From Chloroflexota bacterium (GTDB taxonomy: Bacteria; Chloroflexota; Anaerolineae; Anaerolineales; UBA11858): a stretch of DNA of 59,119 nt. This document shows positions 1 through 8,681 of the stretch, in pieces. The notes beneath the pieces are model-generated. The model was not told the DNA's origin, made no database searches, and saw only the letters and a list, made by a program, of their open reading frames with translations. Position 1 is the stretch's first letter, and every line of letters starts with the position of its first letter. The stretch covers positions 1-59,119 of the forward strand of contig JABGRQ010000098.1 in assembly GCA_018648225.1 (NCBI GenBank), given 5' to 3'. A program made the position numbers and the translations under genes.

Positions 1-44
1 GCACCCTGTACAGCCCTGTTTTTGGTTAAATTTCGTTAGCCAAT

Positions 45-1079
45 TTATTCGTCTTTGAAAGGCTCCAGATAAGGGTCGTTGGCTACCGGTTCTATCCCGG
101 CGGCTTTCAGTTGTGCGCGCAGTTTACGAATGACTTTCTTTAAATCCGCCATACGCACTTCGCGCCCAGCCATCGCATTGACCAGGGTCTGTAAATCATT
201 TGTGCGCCTGGCAACCCGATCTTCCAGATCGAGAGTTAAGGCCTCCAGGGCAATTTGAGCTTGTTTTTGTTCGGTTATATCGCTATAGACTGCCACAATT
301 TCCCCTAAAGGCAATTTATACACGAAATTCGCGCGCCATCCAATCAGACGTTCATCCTGATATTGTGAGATGGGGTGATGCTCGGGTACACCTGTCTGCC
401 ATACTCGTTGAAAAACATCAAATAAACCAAAGTCTTTCACGCCTGGAAACACCTGCAAGACGCTCTTCCCAATCAGGTCTTCTTTTTGTACATTGTCGAT
501 CTTTTCACCAGCCTGGTTGAAATCCACAAAAATAAAATCTTCGCCATCGGCAACGGCTTCGTAAACCGCCACGCCGCTGCTCATATTATTGAATAACTCA
601 CGATAGCGGACCGCATTATTCACCAACTCGGCATGGGCGGCTTTGCGAGCCGTAATATCCAGATGGGTTCCCACCATGCGTACTGGTTTGCCCGCGGTAT
701 CCCACTCGACAACTTTGCCGCGGTCCAGCACCCAAATCCACTCCCCTGATTTATGCTTCATTCGCACTTCGCACTCATACACCTCGGTTACGCCCAAAAA
801 ATGCTGTTCGATGGCTGCGTTCGCTTTTTTTAGATCGTCCGGGTGAGCATTTTGGAGCCAGGTTTCAATGCTGACGGGCTGAAGTTCATCCAGCGTAAAA
901 CCAATCATTTCCGCCCAACGTTCATTATATTCAAACTCACCAGTCTGCACGCGCCAATCCCACAAACCAACCCCTGAGCCATCAATGGCCAACTGATACT
1001 GTTCTGTGAGGCGGATTAAATCGTCAACAGATACCTTCAGCGGATCCAGTGAATCACGGGAAGACATTTTTTCTTTCAT
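45..1079 (-). CDS. PAS-domain sensor protein without an output domain
   Basis: A soluble protein of about 344 residues. Two PAS domains can be read: the first around residues 25-150, with a PAC-like 'GTHLDITARK' end, and the second around 155-275, ending 'VAVYSDITEQK'. A coiled coil follows from about 280 to the end. No histidine kinase, GGDEF, EAL or HTH domain is present, so signalling must go through a partner. The coil carries a 'MAGREVRMADLK' segment that I recall from PAS proteins, but I cannot assign it a function. I chose the ATG at 1079 because GGAGG lies just upstream (complement of 1084-1088). A longer reading to 1127 lacks this site. No signal peptide or membrane segment is visible. 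Confidence 0.85.
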   Translation of the reverse strand: MKEKMSSRDSLDPLKVSVDDLIRLTEQYQLAIDGSGVGLWDWRVQTGEFEYNERWAEMIGFTLDELQPVSIETWLQNAHPDDLKKANAAIEQHFLGVTEVYECEVRMKHKSGEWIWVLDRGKVVEWDTAGKPVRMVGTHLDITARKAAHAELVNNAVRYRELFNNMSSGVAVYEAVADGEDFIFVDFNQAGEKIDNVQKEDLIGKSVLQVFPGVKDFGLFDVFQRVWQTGVPEHHPISQYQDERLIGWRANFVYKLPLGEIVAVYSDITEQKQAQIALEALTLDLEDRVARRTNDLQTLVNAMAGREVRMADLKKVIRKLRAQLKAAGIEPVANDPYLEPFKDE

Positions 1080-1220
1080 TTTTCCTCCTCGCCTTGATTG
1101 CAGAAATCCAACCCTATCGCTCGGCAATAAGCGCGGTTAGCTGCGCGTGTTAGGATTTATGATACCACTTGAATCCAAATTCTCTATGTTGAATTTCGTC
1201 TAGCCACCCGACAGTTTTAA

Positions 1221-1280
1221 TCACGAATGACACCGAATACCCAAAGGGCACATGTGCCACAAATTGCACGAATTTTCTTT
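1221..1280. repeat. Degenerate CACGAAT-type dispersed repeat in the 316-base spacer
   Basis: The spacer 1080-1395 holds no convincing gene. Its left half contains a short-period sequence (CACGAAT, CACCGAAT, CACAAATTGCACGAATTTT) around a perfect palindrome GGCACATGTGCC at 1247-1258. The same word style recurs at 27078-27130. Its right half is the promoter region of the next gene. Confidence 0.5.
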
Positions 1281-1315
1281 TTTGAAACAAAGAATATCGT
1301 TCTAAACGAGACAAC

Positions 1316-1343
1316 TTGACAAATTCATTATTAATGATATATT
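1316..1343 (+). promoter_or_regulatory. Sigma-70-type promoter of the GbsR-like regulator gene
   Basis: TTGACA at 1316-1321 is followed, 16 bases later, by TATATT at 1338-1343. The gene starts 52 bases further on. This is one of the better consensus promoters in the window. Confidence 0.6.
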
Positions 1344-1346
1344 TCA

Positions 1347-1376
1347 TTTAGTTTATACTAAACATATTGTACAATA
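1347..1376. promoter_or_regulatory. Two palindromes at the start of the GbsR-like gene transcript, possible operator
   Basis: TTTAGTTTATACTAAA (1347-1362) has 6-base arms around 4 bases. TATTGTACAATA (1365-1376) is a perfect 12-base palindrome. Both lie just after the -10 element, where a repressor would block transcription. Autoregulation by the protein encoded downstream is an inference. Confidence 0.5.
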
Positions 1377-1395
1377 AAGAAGGTTAACTAAAACT

Positions 1396-1935
1396 ATGAA
1401 CACACCCCTTTCAAACGCCCGTCAAAATTTCATTCAGGGGATGAGTCGTATCAGCCACTTTTGGGGTTTTCCGAGGGCCATGGGCGCGATCTTTGGTGCG
1501 ATCTACCTCTCCCCGCAGGCGCTTTCATTGGATGAGCTTGTCGAACAGGCCGCCGTTAGCAAGGGAGCCATCAGCACGAATGTGCGCCAGCTCGAACGCC
1601 TGGGGATGGTACACAAAAAAATTCGCATCGGCGACCGCAAAGATTATTACACCGCCGAAACCGATTTCTGGAAGATTATCAAAGGCATCTTGCGCGAGCG
1701 CGAGAAAAACGAGTTCGATGCCGCCCTGAGAACCGTGGATGAAAGTTTGAAACTCTCACAAAGCGAAAATATCACCCCCGAAGAAGCAGAATTGGCGGCT
1801 TTTTATAAAATCCGCCTGGAAACCATGCAACGCTTCTTCCATAATCTGGACAGCCTGGTTGCAACTGTCATGGCGCTGGACGAATTACGCCATAACACCA
1901 TCCAGCGTTTATTCAGCAACACATCCGATCAATAG
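1396..1935 (+). CDS. GbsR/MarR-family transcriptional regulator
   Basis: A 179-residue winged-helix regulator. The N-terminal part matches the GbsR group in layout: a short helix with 'SRISHFWGFPRAMGAIFGAIYLSP', then a helix-turn-helix around residues 45-75 ('AVSKGAISTNVRQLERLG') and a wing ('RIGDRKDYYTAE'). A C-terminal helical part would form the dimer. In known GbsR proteins this family responds to choline or osmotic signals, but the ligand here is unknown. The gene is followed after 22 bases by an NmrA-like reductase in the same direction, so the two are probably co-transcribed. Two palindromes near the transcription start suggest self-repression. Confidence 0.85.
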   Translation: MNTPLSNARQNFIQGMSRISHFWGFPRAMGAIFGAIYLSPQALSLDELVEQAAVSKGAISTNVRQLERLGMVHKKIRIGDRKDYYTAETDFWKIIKGILREREKNEFDAALRTVDESLKLSQSENITPEEAELAAFYKIRLETMQRFFHNLDSLVATVMALDELRHNTIQRLFSNTSDQ

Positions 1936-1957
1936 CCCCCAACGATTAGAGGTATCC

Positions 1958-2881
1958 ATGACCACACGATCTGCCGTCACTGGCGCATTTAGTTACACCG
2001 GAAAATATATCACCCGTTTGCTGCTTGAACAGAGGCAGCACGTGATTACCCTGACCAGCCGTAAAGACGATCAAAATCTTTTCGACGGGCAAGTCCAGGC
2101 CTACCCCTTCCAGTTCGATAATCCCAAAGCGCTGGCCGAAACCCTGCGCGGCGTCGATACGCTCTATAACACCTACTTGGTGCGTTTCGACCACGGCAAA
2201 GCCACCTTCAATAACGCCGTAGAAAACACGCGCACCCTGATCCGTGCCGCCAAAGTTGCCGGAGTGCGGCGCTTCGTTCACGTTAGCATCAGCAACCCAA
2301 CTTTGGAATCACCACTGCCCTATTTCAGCGGCAAAGCCCAACTCGAAGAAAATCTCAAAGCCTCCGGGCTATCCTACGCCATCTTGCGGCCTACGGTTAT
2401 CTTCGGCGACGAAGATATTCTCATCAATAATATCGCCTATCTGCTGCGGCGCTTTCCGCTCTTTGCCATCCCCGGCGCGGGCGAGTATCAACTTCAACCG
2501 ATCTTTGTTGAAGATATGGCACAACTGGCTGTGGATGCAGGCCATCGGGAAGAAAACCTTACCTGGGATGCAGTTGGCCCGGAGATTTACACCTTTAACG
2601 AGTTGGTGCAACTGACTCGCTCGGTGGTGGGTAGCCGCGCCGGGTTGATCAACCTGCCCCCAAGCATGGTGCTGCAACTCTCCCGCCTGATCGGCTTCGT
2701 CGTCGGGGATGTCGTCCTGACCGAAGAAGAAATCCAGGGCCTGATGGCAAATCTGCTCATCTCGGCAGAACCGCCTACCGGAAAAACATCCCTGCGCGCC
2801 TGGTTACGCGCCAATGCCAACCACGTCGGCAGCCGCTACGCATCGGAACTCAAACGCCACTATAACGCCCAAAATCGGTAA
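1958..2881 (+). CDS. NmrA-like NAD(P)-binding atypical SDR protein
   Basis: A 307-residue Rossmann-fold protein of the atypical short-chain dehydrogenase group. It has an N-terminal dinucleotide motif 'VTGAFSYTGKYI', a 'DTLYNTY' strand and a 'GVRRFVHVSI' segment, as in NDUFA9/NmrA-like proteins. The classical YxxxK catalytic pair is not obvious, so it may bind NAD(P)H as a sensor or act on an unknown substrate. I chose the ATG at 1958 because AGAGG precedes it by 5 bases and the upstream extension would lie inside the regulator gene. Its position behind the GbsR-like gene suggests regulation by that protein. Confidence 0.85.
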   Translation: MTTRSAVTGAFSYTGKYITRLLLEQRQHVITLTSRKDDQNLFDGQVQAYPFQFDNPKALAETLRGVDTLYNTYLVRFDHGKATFNNAVENTRTLIRAAKVAGVRRFVHVSISNPTLESPLPYFSGKAQLEENLKASGLSYAILRPTVIFGDEDILINNIAYLLRRFPLFAIPGAGEYQLQPIFVEDMAQLAVDAGHREENLTWDAVGPEIYTFNELVQLTRSVVGSRAGLINLPPSMVLQLSRLIGFVVGDVVLTEEEIQGLMANLLISAEPPTGKTSLRAWLRANANHVGSRYASELKRHYNAQNR

Positions 2882-2930
2882 TCGTCAAGAATAGCTTGAA
2901 CAGATGCGGCAAATAGCCATGTATTCAAAA

Positions 2931-2976
2931 GTAAACCAGGAACACAGGAAGAAAAATTCATGGCTTCCTTATAAAA
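2931..2976. repeat. Dispersed repeat, AAACCAGGAA family, copy 1
   Basis: The sequence runs AAACCAGGAA, then CAGGAAG, a short spacer, and GGCTTCCTTATA. It matches copies at 16743-16797 and 45449-45506. The AGGAAG and CTTCCT parts can pair as a hairpin. All three copies lie between genes. Confidence 0.65.
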
Positions 2977-3151
2977 ATTCAGTATTCAAGCTTCTGTTGA
3001 CCAATACAAAATTCGGCAAATTCACAAAAAAAACAGCTATAATATACACAATCAACCAGTCCCCACACAATGGGGACTTTCTCTTAATGTACCGATATTC
3101 CAGAATATGACTCAATCTCCCCGAAATTCAAACCGACCCAGGAAGTGTAAG

Positions 3152-3739
3152 ATGAACCAGAATCACCCCATCCTTTCACCACGTTTCACGCAAGCCATCT
3201 GCATGGCTGCAAAACTGCATGCCTCACAAACCCGAAAAGGCAACAATACACCCTATATTGCACATCTGATGAGCGTCAGCGCGCTGGTACTCGAAGCCGG
3301 TGGCAGCGAAGACGAAGCTATCGCCGCGCTCCTACACGATGCCGTGGAAGATCAGGGCGGGATACCCACACTCGACAAAATTCGAGAGAACTTTGGAGAA
3401 AAAGTTGCCAATATTGTTCAACAATGTACCGATGCCGATACCCAGCCGAAACCACCCTGGCGTCAACGTAAAGAAGAGTATATTTCCCATGTTGCCCAAG
3501 CAATGCCAGAAGCGCGCCTGGTTTCACTGGCCGACAAAGTGCATAACGCCCGCTCGATCTTGCGCGATCTCCAATGCGATGGCGATGCTATTTGGAAGAA
3601 ATTTAACGGCGGCAAAGATGGCACGCTGTGGTATTATCGCAGCCTGCTCGACAAATTTCGAATCATGGAAGATAACTTTCTCATCCAAGAATTTGAGCGC
3701 GTCGTCGTTCAAATTGAAATAGTAGCTCAAAAATCATGA
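3152..3739 (+). CDS. HD-domain phosphohydrolase (SpoT/Mesh1-like)
   Basis: A 195-residue protein that is essentially one HD domain of the type found in (p)ppGpp hydrolases. Visible metal-site residues are His38 ('YIAHLMSV'), the His62-Asp63 pair in 'LLHDAVED', and an Asp in 'SLADKVHNARSIL'. The family removes pyrophosphate from guanosine alarmones or acts on other nucleotides, and the real substrate is not known here. There is no synthetase domain. The ATG at 3152 follows GGAAG. The stop overlaps the start of the MazG-like gene (ATGA), so two nucleotide-hydrolysing enzymes are translationally coupled. Confidence 0.85.
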   Translation: MNQNHPILSPRFTQAICMAAKLHASQTRKGNNTPYIAHLMSVSALVLEAGGSEDEAIAALLHDAVEDQGGIPTLDKIRENFGEKVANIVQQCTDADTQPKPPWRQRKEEYISHVAQAMPEARLVSLADKVHNARSILRDLQCDGDAIWKKFNGGKDGTLWYYRSLLDKFRIMEDNFLIQEFERVVVQIEIVAQKS

Positions 3740-4071
3740 ACCCACTCACACTGAATGAATATCAACAACTGGCACAACGCACCGCCGGAGCGGGCGGCAA
3801 CGGTGAACGCAGGCTGATCATCGCAGCCCTGGGCCTGGCAGGCGAAGCTGGAGAATTTGCCAATATCGTCAAAAAGCACACCGCCCACGGTCACGAGCTT
3901 GGCGCAGAAATTTTTGCTGACGAATTGGGCGATGTACTCTGGTATCTGGCTGAAGCTGCCAGCGCGGTGGGCGTCTCGCTTGAGCAAATCGCTCAAGAGA
4001 ATGTCGAGAAATTACGCCAACGCTACCCCGAAGGATTCAGCCAGGAACGCAGTATCAACCGCGAGAAATAA
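3736..4071 (+). CDS. MazG-like nucleotide pyrophosphohydrolase
   Basis: A 111-residue protein with the all-alpha NTP pyrophosphatase motif: Glu37 and Glu40 in 'GEAGEF', then Glu63 and Asp66 in 'DELGDVLWYL'. These are the magnesium ligands of the MazG fold. Its length fits single-domain MazG-like house-cleaning enzymes that cut NTPs to NMP and pyrophosphate. The ATG overlaps the stop of the HD gene by 4 bases. The pairing with an HD hydrolase suggests nucleotide-pool or alarmone clean-up. Confidence 0.9.
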   Translation: MNPLTLNEYQQLAQRTAGAGGNGERRLIIAALGLAGEAGEFANIVKKHTAHGHELGAEIFADELGDVLWYLAEAASAVGVSLEQIAQENVEKLRQRYPEGFSQERSINREK

Positions 4072-4108
4072 AAAGGAAAACTGAATAAAGAAGTTCGGAG
4101 ATGACACG

Positions 4109-4558
4109 ATGGCCCCAGACCCTGAAATCCATGCCTTTTTGCTCGAGCACCTGCAAAGCATTATGGAGAATGACATCGCTGCCTATCACAGCAGCACCAG
4201 CGCTGACCTGACTCTCTACGAATGGTGGGTCACACCCCATCGCATCGATGGATTGCCCTTCCATGATTTTATGATGGTCGAAAATGCGCGCCGCGGCACC
4301 GTTTTCGGCGCTGAAGGCGATTCGGCTACAACAACGCCCAACTTCCGTTTTGACCTGGCAAACCTGCACATTCAACGGTATGGCGATACCGCGATTGCCA
4401 GCTACACCCTGCTGCTCAGCAGCGGCCAACCTGAGGGCGTTGTAGTTGCCTCGCATAATGAAAGCCGGGTTATCGTAAAACTGGACGGGCGTTGGCAGGT
4501 CGTACATGTGCATAAATCTCCGGCCTGGGCCGCGCCACATCTGCCGCCGACACTATGA
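4109..4558 (+). CDS. SnoaL/DUF4440-like NTF2-fold protein
   Basis: A 149-residue soluble protein that reads as a cone-shaped NTF2-fold domain. It has an N-terminal helix 'FLLEHLQSIMENDIAAYHSSTS', a central acidic strand region, and a final strand pair 'VIVKLDGRWQVVHVHKSPAW' that is typical of DUF4440/CaMKII-association-like proteins. Members bind small hydrophobic ligands or act as isomerase-like enzymes, and no specific reaction can be assigned. GGAG sits upstream of the start. The stop overlaps the next start (ATGA), so it is coupled to the lipoprotein gene that follows. Confidence 0.75.
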   Translation: MAPDPEIHAFLLEHLQSIMENDIAAYHSSTSADLTLYEWWVTPHRIDGLPFHDFMMVENARRGTVFGAEGDSATTTPNFRFDLANLHIQRYGDTAIASYTLLLSSGQPEGVVVASHNESRVIVKLDGRWQVVHVHKSPAWAAPHLPPTL

Positions 4559-5874
4559 AATCCTTTGCCTTCATGCTGCTGACTTTTTGCCTGGTAAGCT
4601 GCACCCCAACCCCGACCGCAATAGCTACATTCACCACAACTGTTGCCCCTGTTGAGCAAGCGACGCTTCCCCCGCCATTGCCCCCTACAGCCCAACCCAA
4701 AATACTTTATTTTGGCTATACGCAAAGCTCATCAGATGGAAACCATTTGATCGATGGCACTGGCAATTTGCCAAAAGCGGCCTGGATTGACATCCCGCTG
4801 GGCGGGACGCCGGTGTGGCTGGCGGCTGTGCCCGATGGTGAGACCAGTCTTTGGGCGGCAGTACTCGCCGATGGGCGCGTCCAGGCTTTTCGCGTATCAG
4901 CCGAGGGTGCAGAACCCATCGCCATCGTCCCGGATCAACTCAATCCATCCACGCCGCCGCTACTGCTCTTCGATGGCGACCAACTTCAGTTACTCGCCCA
5001 CGCTCCGGACAGCGCTTCCCCATTCACCCATCCAATTCAAGTTCAGGGAGAAATTGCTTTCATTGACCCATCCGGAAACCTTCACGTCGGTGAAGTGATT
5101 TTGCCGGTGAACGCGCTGCCCGATGCGCGTTTGTTACAAGACGAATTTGGCCGTATCTTATTACTGAGCGGTCCCTCAGAGATTTATTCGCACGGCGTGC
5201 TCGGCGATGCACTCGAAGCAACCCAAATCAGTTTGGTGGAAACCCATCCGGTAACACAGCTTGTACATGTATTTAAGATTCCAGAGGGTCGAGTGATTGA
5301 GGGGATTGCTCCGATTTGGGCTGACCTGACCGGCGATGGACAACGCGAGATCGTTATAACGCTTAGCGATGCAACTCATGGCGCCCAATTAGCCGTCTTT
5401 GATGAAACCGGTGCGCTGATTGCACGCAGTGATGTGATTGGGCAAGGCTATCGCTGGCGGCATCAAATTGCGGTAGCCCCTTTTGGGCCGCATGGCGAAA
5501 TGGAGCTTGTTACGGTATTGACACCACACTTAGGGGGGATTGTAGAGTTCTATCAGTTGACCGGTGACCATCTCAGGCTCACCGCACAATTAGGCGGCTA
5601 CACATCGCATGTGATTAATTCACGCAATCTGGATATGGCGCTGGCAGGCGATTTCGATGGCGATGGAAACCTGGAATTGCTGACCCCAAATCAGGCCCGC
5701 ACTGAATTGGGCGCTATTCGGCGGGATGAAAACGGGGCCACAGTGGTATGGAGTTTGCCGCTTCAAGGTGTGTTAAGCAGCAATCTGGCTTCCGCCACTT
5801 CCGATGACGGGAAAATTTGGCTGGGCGCGGGATTAGATACAGGGATGCTGCGCGTGTGGCTATCCGATCAATAG
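4555..5874 (+). CDS. Lipoprotein with FG-GAP/VCBS-like repeats
   Basis: A 439-residue secreted protein. It starts with a lipoprotein signal peptide ending 'LVSC' at about residue 16, followed by a Thr/Pro-rich linker. The body looks like a beta-propeller. Two calcium-loop segments of FG-GAP type are clear: 'DLTGDGQREIVIT' and 'DFDGDGNLELLTPN'. Such proteins usually bind partners or polysaccharide at the cell surface. It is the last gene of a tightly packed set that starts at 3152. Its stop lies one base from the stop of the convergent GGDEF gene, and no terminator hairpin is visible between them. Confidence 0.75.
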   Translation: MKSFAFMLLTFCLVSCTPTPTAIATFTTTVAPVEQATLPPPLPPTAQPKILYFGYTQSSSDGNHLIDGTGNLPKAAWIDIPLGGTPVWLAAVPDGETSLWAAVLADGRVQAFRVSAEGAEPIAIVPDQLNPSTPPLLLFDGDQLQLLAHAPDSASPFTHPIQVQGEIAFIDPSGNLHVGEVILPVNALPDARLLQDEFGRILLLSGPSEIYSHGVLGDALEATQISLVETHPVTQLVHVFKIPEGRVIEGIAPIWADLTGDGQREIVITLSDATHGAQLAVFDETGALIARSDVIGQGYRWRHQIAVAPFGPHGEMELVTVLTPHLGGIVEFYQLTGDHLRLTAQLGGYTSHVINSRNLDMALAGDFDGDGNLELLTPNQARTELGAIRRDENGATVVWSLPLQGVLSSNLASATSDDGKIWLGAGLDTGMLRVWLSDQ

Positions 5875-5875
5875 A

Positions 5876-7846
5876 TTAACTATTCGCACGCACGCAATTC
5901 CGCCCGGCTTGTTTGGCGGCATATAATGCGGAATCCGCACGATCGAGCAGTACGGCCAGATCAGAAATATCAACAGATAGTTCGGCCACACCCAAACTGA
6001 TCGTCACAGATACTGTTTCAGTCTCTGTGAGATTAGCAAATACTTGCGCAACCGCCCACTGACGCAGCCGTTCGGCTGTAGCCAATGCTTCGGCCAGGTC
6101 TGTCGTGGGTAGTAAAACTGAAAATTCTTCGCCCCCGTAGCGCCCGATAATATCAAATTCGCGAATATTCTGGCGGCACCCCTGCGCTAATTCATATAAA
6201 ACCTGATCGCCCAAAGCGTGCCCATAGGTATCGTTGATTTGTTTAAAATGATCGATATCAATCATAATCACCGAGAGGGGATGCTGATAGCGCCGCGCCC
6301 TTTCAATTTCAATACGGCCAAGCTCAAAAAAACGGCGCCGATTATTGACATTGGTTAAACTATCCGTGGTAGCCAACCACTGAGTTTCCTTAAACAAGCG
6401 CGCATTCTCAAGAATCAGAGCTGCTCTTTCGACAAAAATCGTTAGTAAACGCTCATCATTGGCGCTAAACGCATCCGGCTGTTCACTCTGAATATCAAGA
6501 ATGCCAATGATGCGCTTGCCAATTTTTAATGGAATCACCAGTTCAGAGCCAACGTCTTTCCAGCGCGGAATATACTCAGGCACGTACTGCACATCAGGTA
6601 AGCGAATAGACTTGCCCAGGCGAATGGCGGCAGCAAAATGATTCGCTTCCAGACGAGTGTCCGCGGTAGAAATTTCTGCCGCAAATGGCCCCAGGCCAGC
6701 AATATGCTCCAATGCTTGGTCGTCTTTGCCAAACATCCACAAACTACAATTCGAGTGGCCAAATACGTCAAGCACAGTTTTCACAATCACCTGACCGATT
6801 TCCTCAACAACAGGGACACCGCTAAAAAATAGCGTTTCTGAGGCGCGGAATAGCCGATTCAACTCCAAATTGCGTTCTTTCAGGGCGGCTTCTGAAGCGC
6901 GCAATGCGGTCGTCCGCTGGGTGATTCGACGATTCAGATCTTCGGCATGATCGTGAATTTGCTCGTACAGGCGTTCTTTTTCGATCGAAATTGCCGCGTA
7001 ATTGGCTAACATGGCATATAAATCGCAATCTTCCTGAGTAAAAGCGCCCTTTTTTTTGTTGATTGCCGTTAATACACCAATGGTTTTACCATCTGTCGAA
7101 AGTGGTACCACGAGATACGAATGCGTTTTCACGCCTGTTTTTAGATCAATTTCTGGAAAGTAATCCGCATCTTGTGAGACATCCACAACAAATTCAGCTT
7201 GTCCGGCTTTTAACACCCGCGAGACGACCCCCTTTCCCTGGGGAATACGCACGCCAATCAGATCATCCACCGAGGCCATAAAAACCAATTCGCCGGTTTC
7301 CCAATCGGGCATCAGTAGTGAACAACTCGTTACATCTAGCAATCCAGTTGCCTGGCTGACAATGAACTGTAACAAACCGCCAACATCGCGTGAGGAAGCA
7401 ATTGAAATTCCAATTTCGTGCAAAGTTTCAAGTTGGGCAATTTTTTCGGCCAGCAATTTTAGTGCAGTTACCCTGGCTGTAATATCACGCACCGAAATAA
7501 TTACAATCGGCCCTGTTTTAGTATCAACAGGATTCAAGGCAATATCGGCAAAAAAGCTACTGCCATCTTTTCGCAAACTTATAAAATCTTTCCCCAAATT
7601 CATGGAACGAACACTTGGCGCGAGAAAAAATTCTTTCCGAAGTTCCTGATGGCGTTGCCGTTGGGAAATCGGGATCAGGTTCTCTATTGAAATGCCAATC
7701 ATTTCGTCAACAGAATATGCGAATAATTCTTCCGCGTGGTGATTCACAACCTGAATCAAACCTTGCTGATCCACAACGATCGTGGCTTCAGGCATGGCTT
7801 CGATAAAAGTTTTAGACAAAAATAGATCGTTCAAAGAAAAGATCAT
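5876..7846 (-). CDS. PAS-GAF-GAF diguanylate cyclase
   Basis: A protein of about 656 residues that should make cyclic di-GMP. In order: a PAS domain (about 10-130), a first GAF domain (about 150-300), a coiled coil, a second GAF domain (about 335-480) and a GGDEF domain to the end. The active site reads 'RYGGEEF', so it is a GGEEF variant and should be active. An RxxD product-inhibition site ('REFD') lies five residues upstream, as in feedback-controlled cyclases. There are no membrane segments, so sensing is cytoplasmic. The start is uncertain: the ATG at 7846 has only GGG nearby, and a TTG at 7864 is possible. Confidence 0.9.
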   Translation of the reverse strand: MIFSLNDLFLSKTFIEAMPEATIVVDQQGLIQVVNHHAEELFAYSVDEMIGISIENLIPISQRQRHQELRKEFFLAPSVRSMNLGKDFISLRKDGSSFFADIALNPVDTKTGPIVIISVRDITARVTALKLLAEKIAQLETLHEIGISIASSRDVGGLLQFIVSQATGLLDVTSCSLLMPDWETGELVFMASVDDLIGVRIPQGKGVVSRVLKAGQAEFVVDVSQDADYFPEIDLKTGVKTHSYLVVPLSTDGKTIGVLTAINKKKGAFTQEDCDLYAMLANYAAISIEKERLYEQIHDHAEDLNRRITQRTTALRASEAALKERNLELNRLFRASETLFFSGVPVVEEIGQVIVKTVLDVFGHSNCSLWMFGKDDQALEHIAGLGPFAAEISTADTRLEANHFAAAIRLGKSIRLPDVQYVPEYIPRWKDVGSELVIPLKIGKRIIGILDIQSEQPDAFSANDERLLTIFVERAALILENARLFKETQWLATTDSLTNVNNRRRFFELGRIEIERARRYQHPLSVIMIDIDHFKQINDTYGHALGDQVLYELAQGCRQNIREFDIIGRYGGEEFSVLLPTTDLAEALATAERLRQWAVAQVFANLTETETVSVTISLGVAELSVDISDLAVLLDRADSALYAAKQAGRNCVRANS

Positions 7847-7928
7847 CCCTTTTACAGTTAGCAATTAGGATAATCTTACCACGGCAAAAATTTTGACTAT
7901 AAAGCAATCTTCTGGGGTTTTGAAGTAG

Positions 7929-8681
7929 TCAGTAGAATTTCGTAAGCCAGACAGGGAGTACGGCTAACAAGTTTTCCATAATCTGGCGCGCACCGATCTC
8001 AAAATAATCCATATCCCCATAGGCCGGGCTGCCCTGCCCTCCAACCACATCGCTGACACCGCGCAAGATCAGGCACGGCGCCTGATGGCGCGCCGCGACC
8101 CATGCAATCGCGCCACTCTCCCAATCACCTGCAATTGCTCCATATTTTGCTATCAGATTGGGGATTTCATCGTAGAACAGGTCTCGATCGGCTGAGGCAA
8201 GCACCCCGCGCCGCGCTGGCAATGGCAATTCAGCGCCCAACCATGCCAGATCAATCTCGGTGGCATAATGTTGGATATGCGCGTCAAAATCGTCCATCTG
8301 CTCGATGATGTCATACACTACAGTGCGTTCCGCCAGGATAATTTCCCCCTTTTGGACATGCCCATCAAAGCCGCCGCAAGTTCCCAAATTCACCAACAGA
8401 TCGGGATTCCAGCGTTGGATGGCATATTCTGTGGATGCAGCCGCAGCGATTTTCCCCCAGCCCCCATGCAGGAAATTCACATCCAGGCCCAGGGTGGGCG
8501 CGCCCACCCGCAGGGAGAACCACTCTCCATAGGGAGTCGGTTGAATCTCGGTTTCAGGTAAAATTTCGCGGACAATCTGCCATTCCATATCCGCCGAGAT
8601 AAGTACGACTGCTTTGGGATGAGAACTCTCCCCGGATTTATTGCCCCACTCCGGGGAATTCTGATGCGTCCGCTGCGACAC
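7929..8681 (-). CDS. MTA/SAH nucleosidase-like phosphorylase-superfamily protein
   Basis: A 250-residue protein of the PNP/UDP phosphorylase superfamily, closest in layout to 5'-methylthioadenosine/S-adenosylhomocysteine nucleosidases. Visible motifs are 'LVNLGTCGGF' in the core, 'DWESGAIAWVA' (the position of the ME-x-x-A substrate motif, here changed) and 'LRGVSDVVGG' with the catalytic-type Asp. It would split a purine nucleoside into base and sugar, but the substrate is uncertain because of the changed motif. The start is GTG, with AGGA 7 bases upstream. It overlaps the stop of the preceding membrane-protein gene by one base, so it is the last gene of that operon. Confidence 0.8.
   Translation of the reverse strand: MSQRTHQNSPEWGNKSGESSHPKAVVLISADMEWQIVREILPETEIQPTPYGEWFSLRVGAPTLGLDVNFLHGGWGKIAAAASTEYAIQRWNPDLLVNLGTCGGFDGHVQKGEIILAERTVVYDIIEQMDDFDAHIQHYATEIDLAWLGAELPLPARRGVLASADRDLFYDEIPNLIAKYGAIAGDWESGAIAWVAARHQAPCLILRGVSDVVGGQGSPAYGDMDYFEIGARQIMENLLAVLPVWLTKFY

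Noticed and set aside
1150-1347. A 65-codon open frame on the minus strand in the spacer before the GbsR-like gene
   Set aside because: It runs through repeat sequence and the promoter, has no ribosome site, and its protein looks like no family.
2904-3110. A 68-codon plus-strand frame between the NmrA-like and HD genes
   Set aside because: It is encoded by the dispersed repeat and AT-rich spacer, with no ribosome site.
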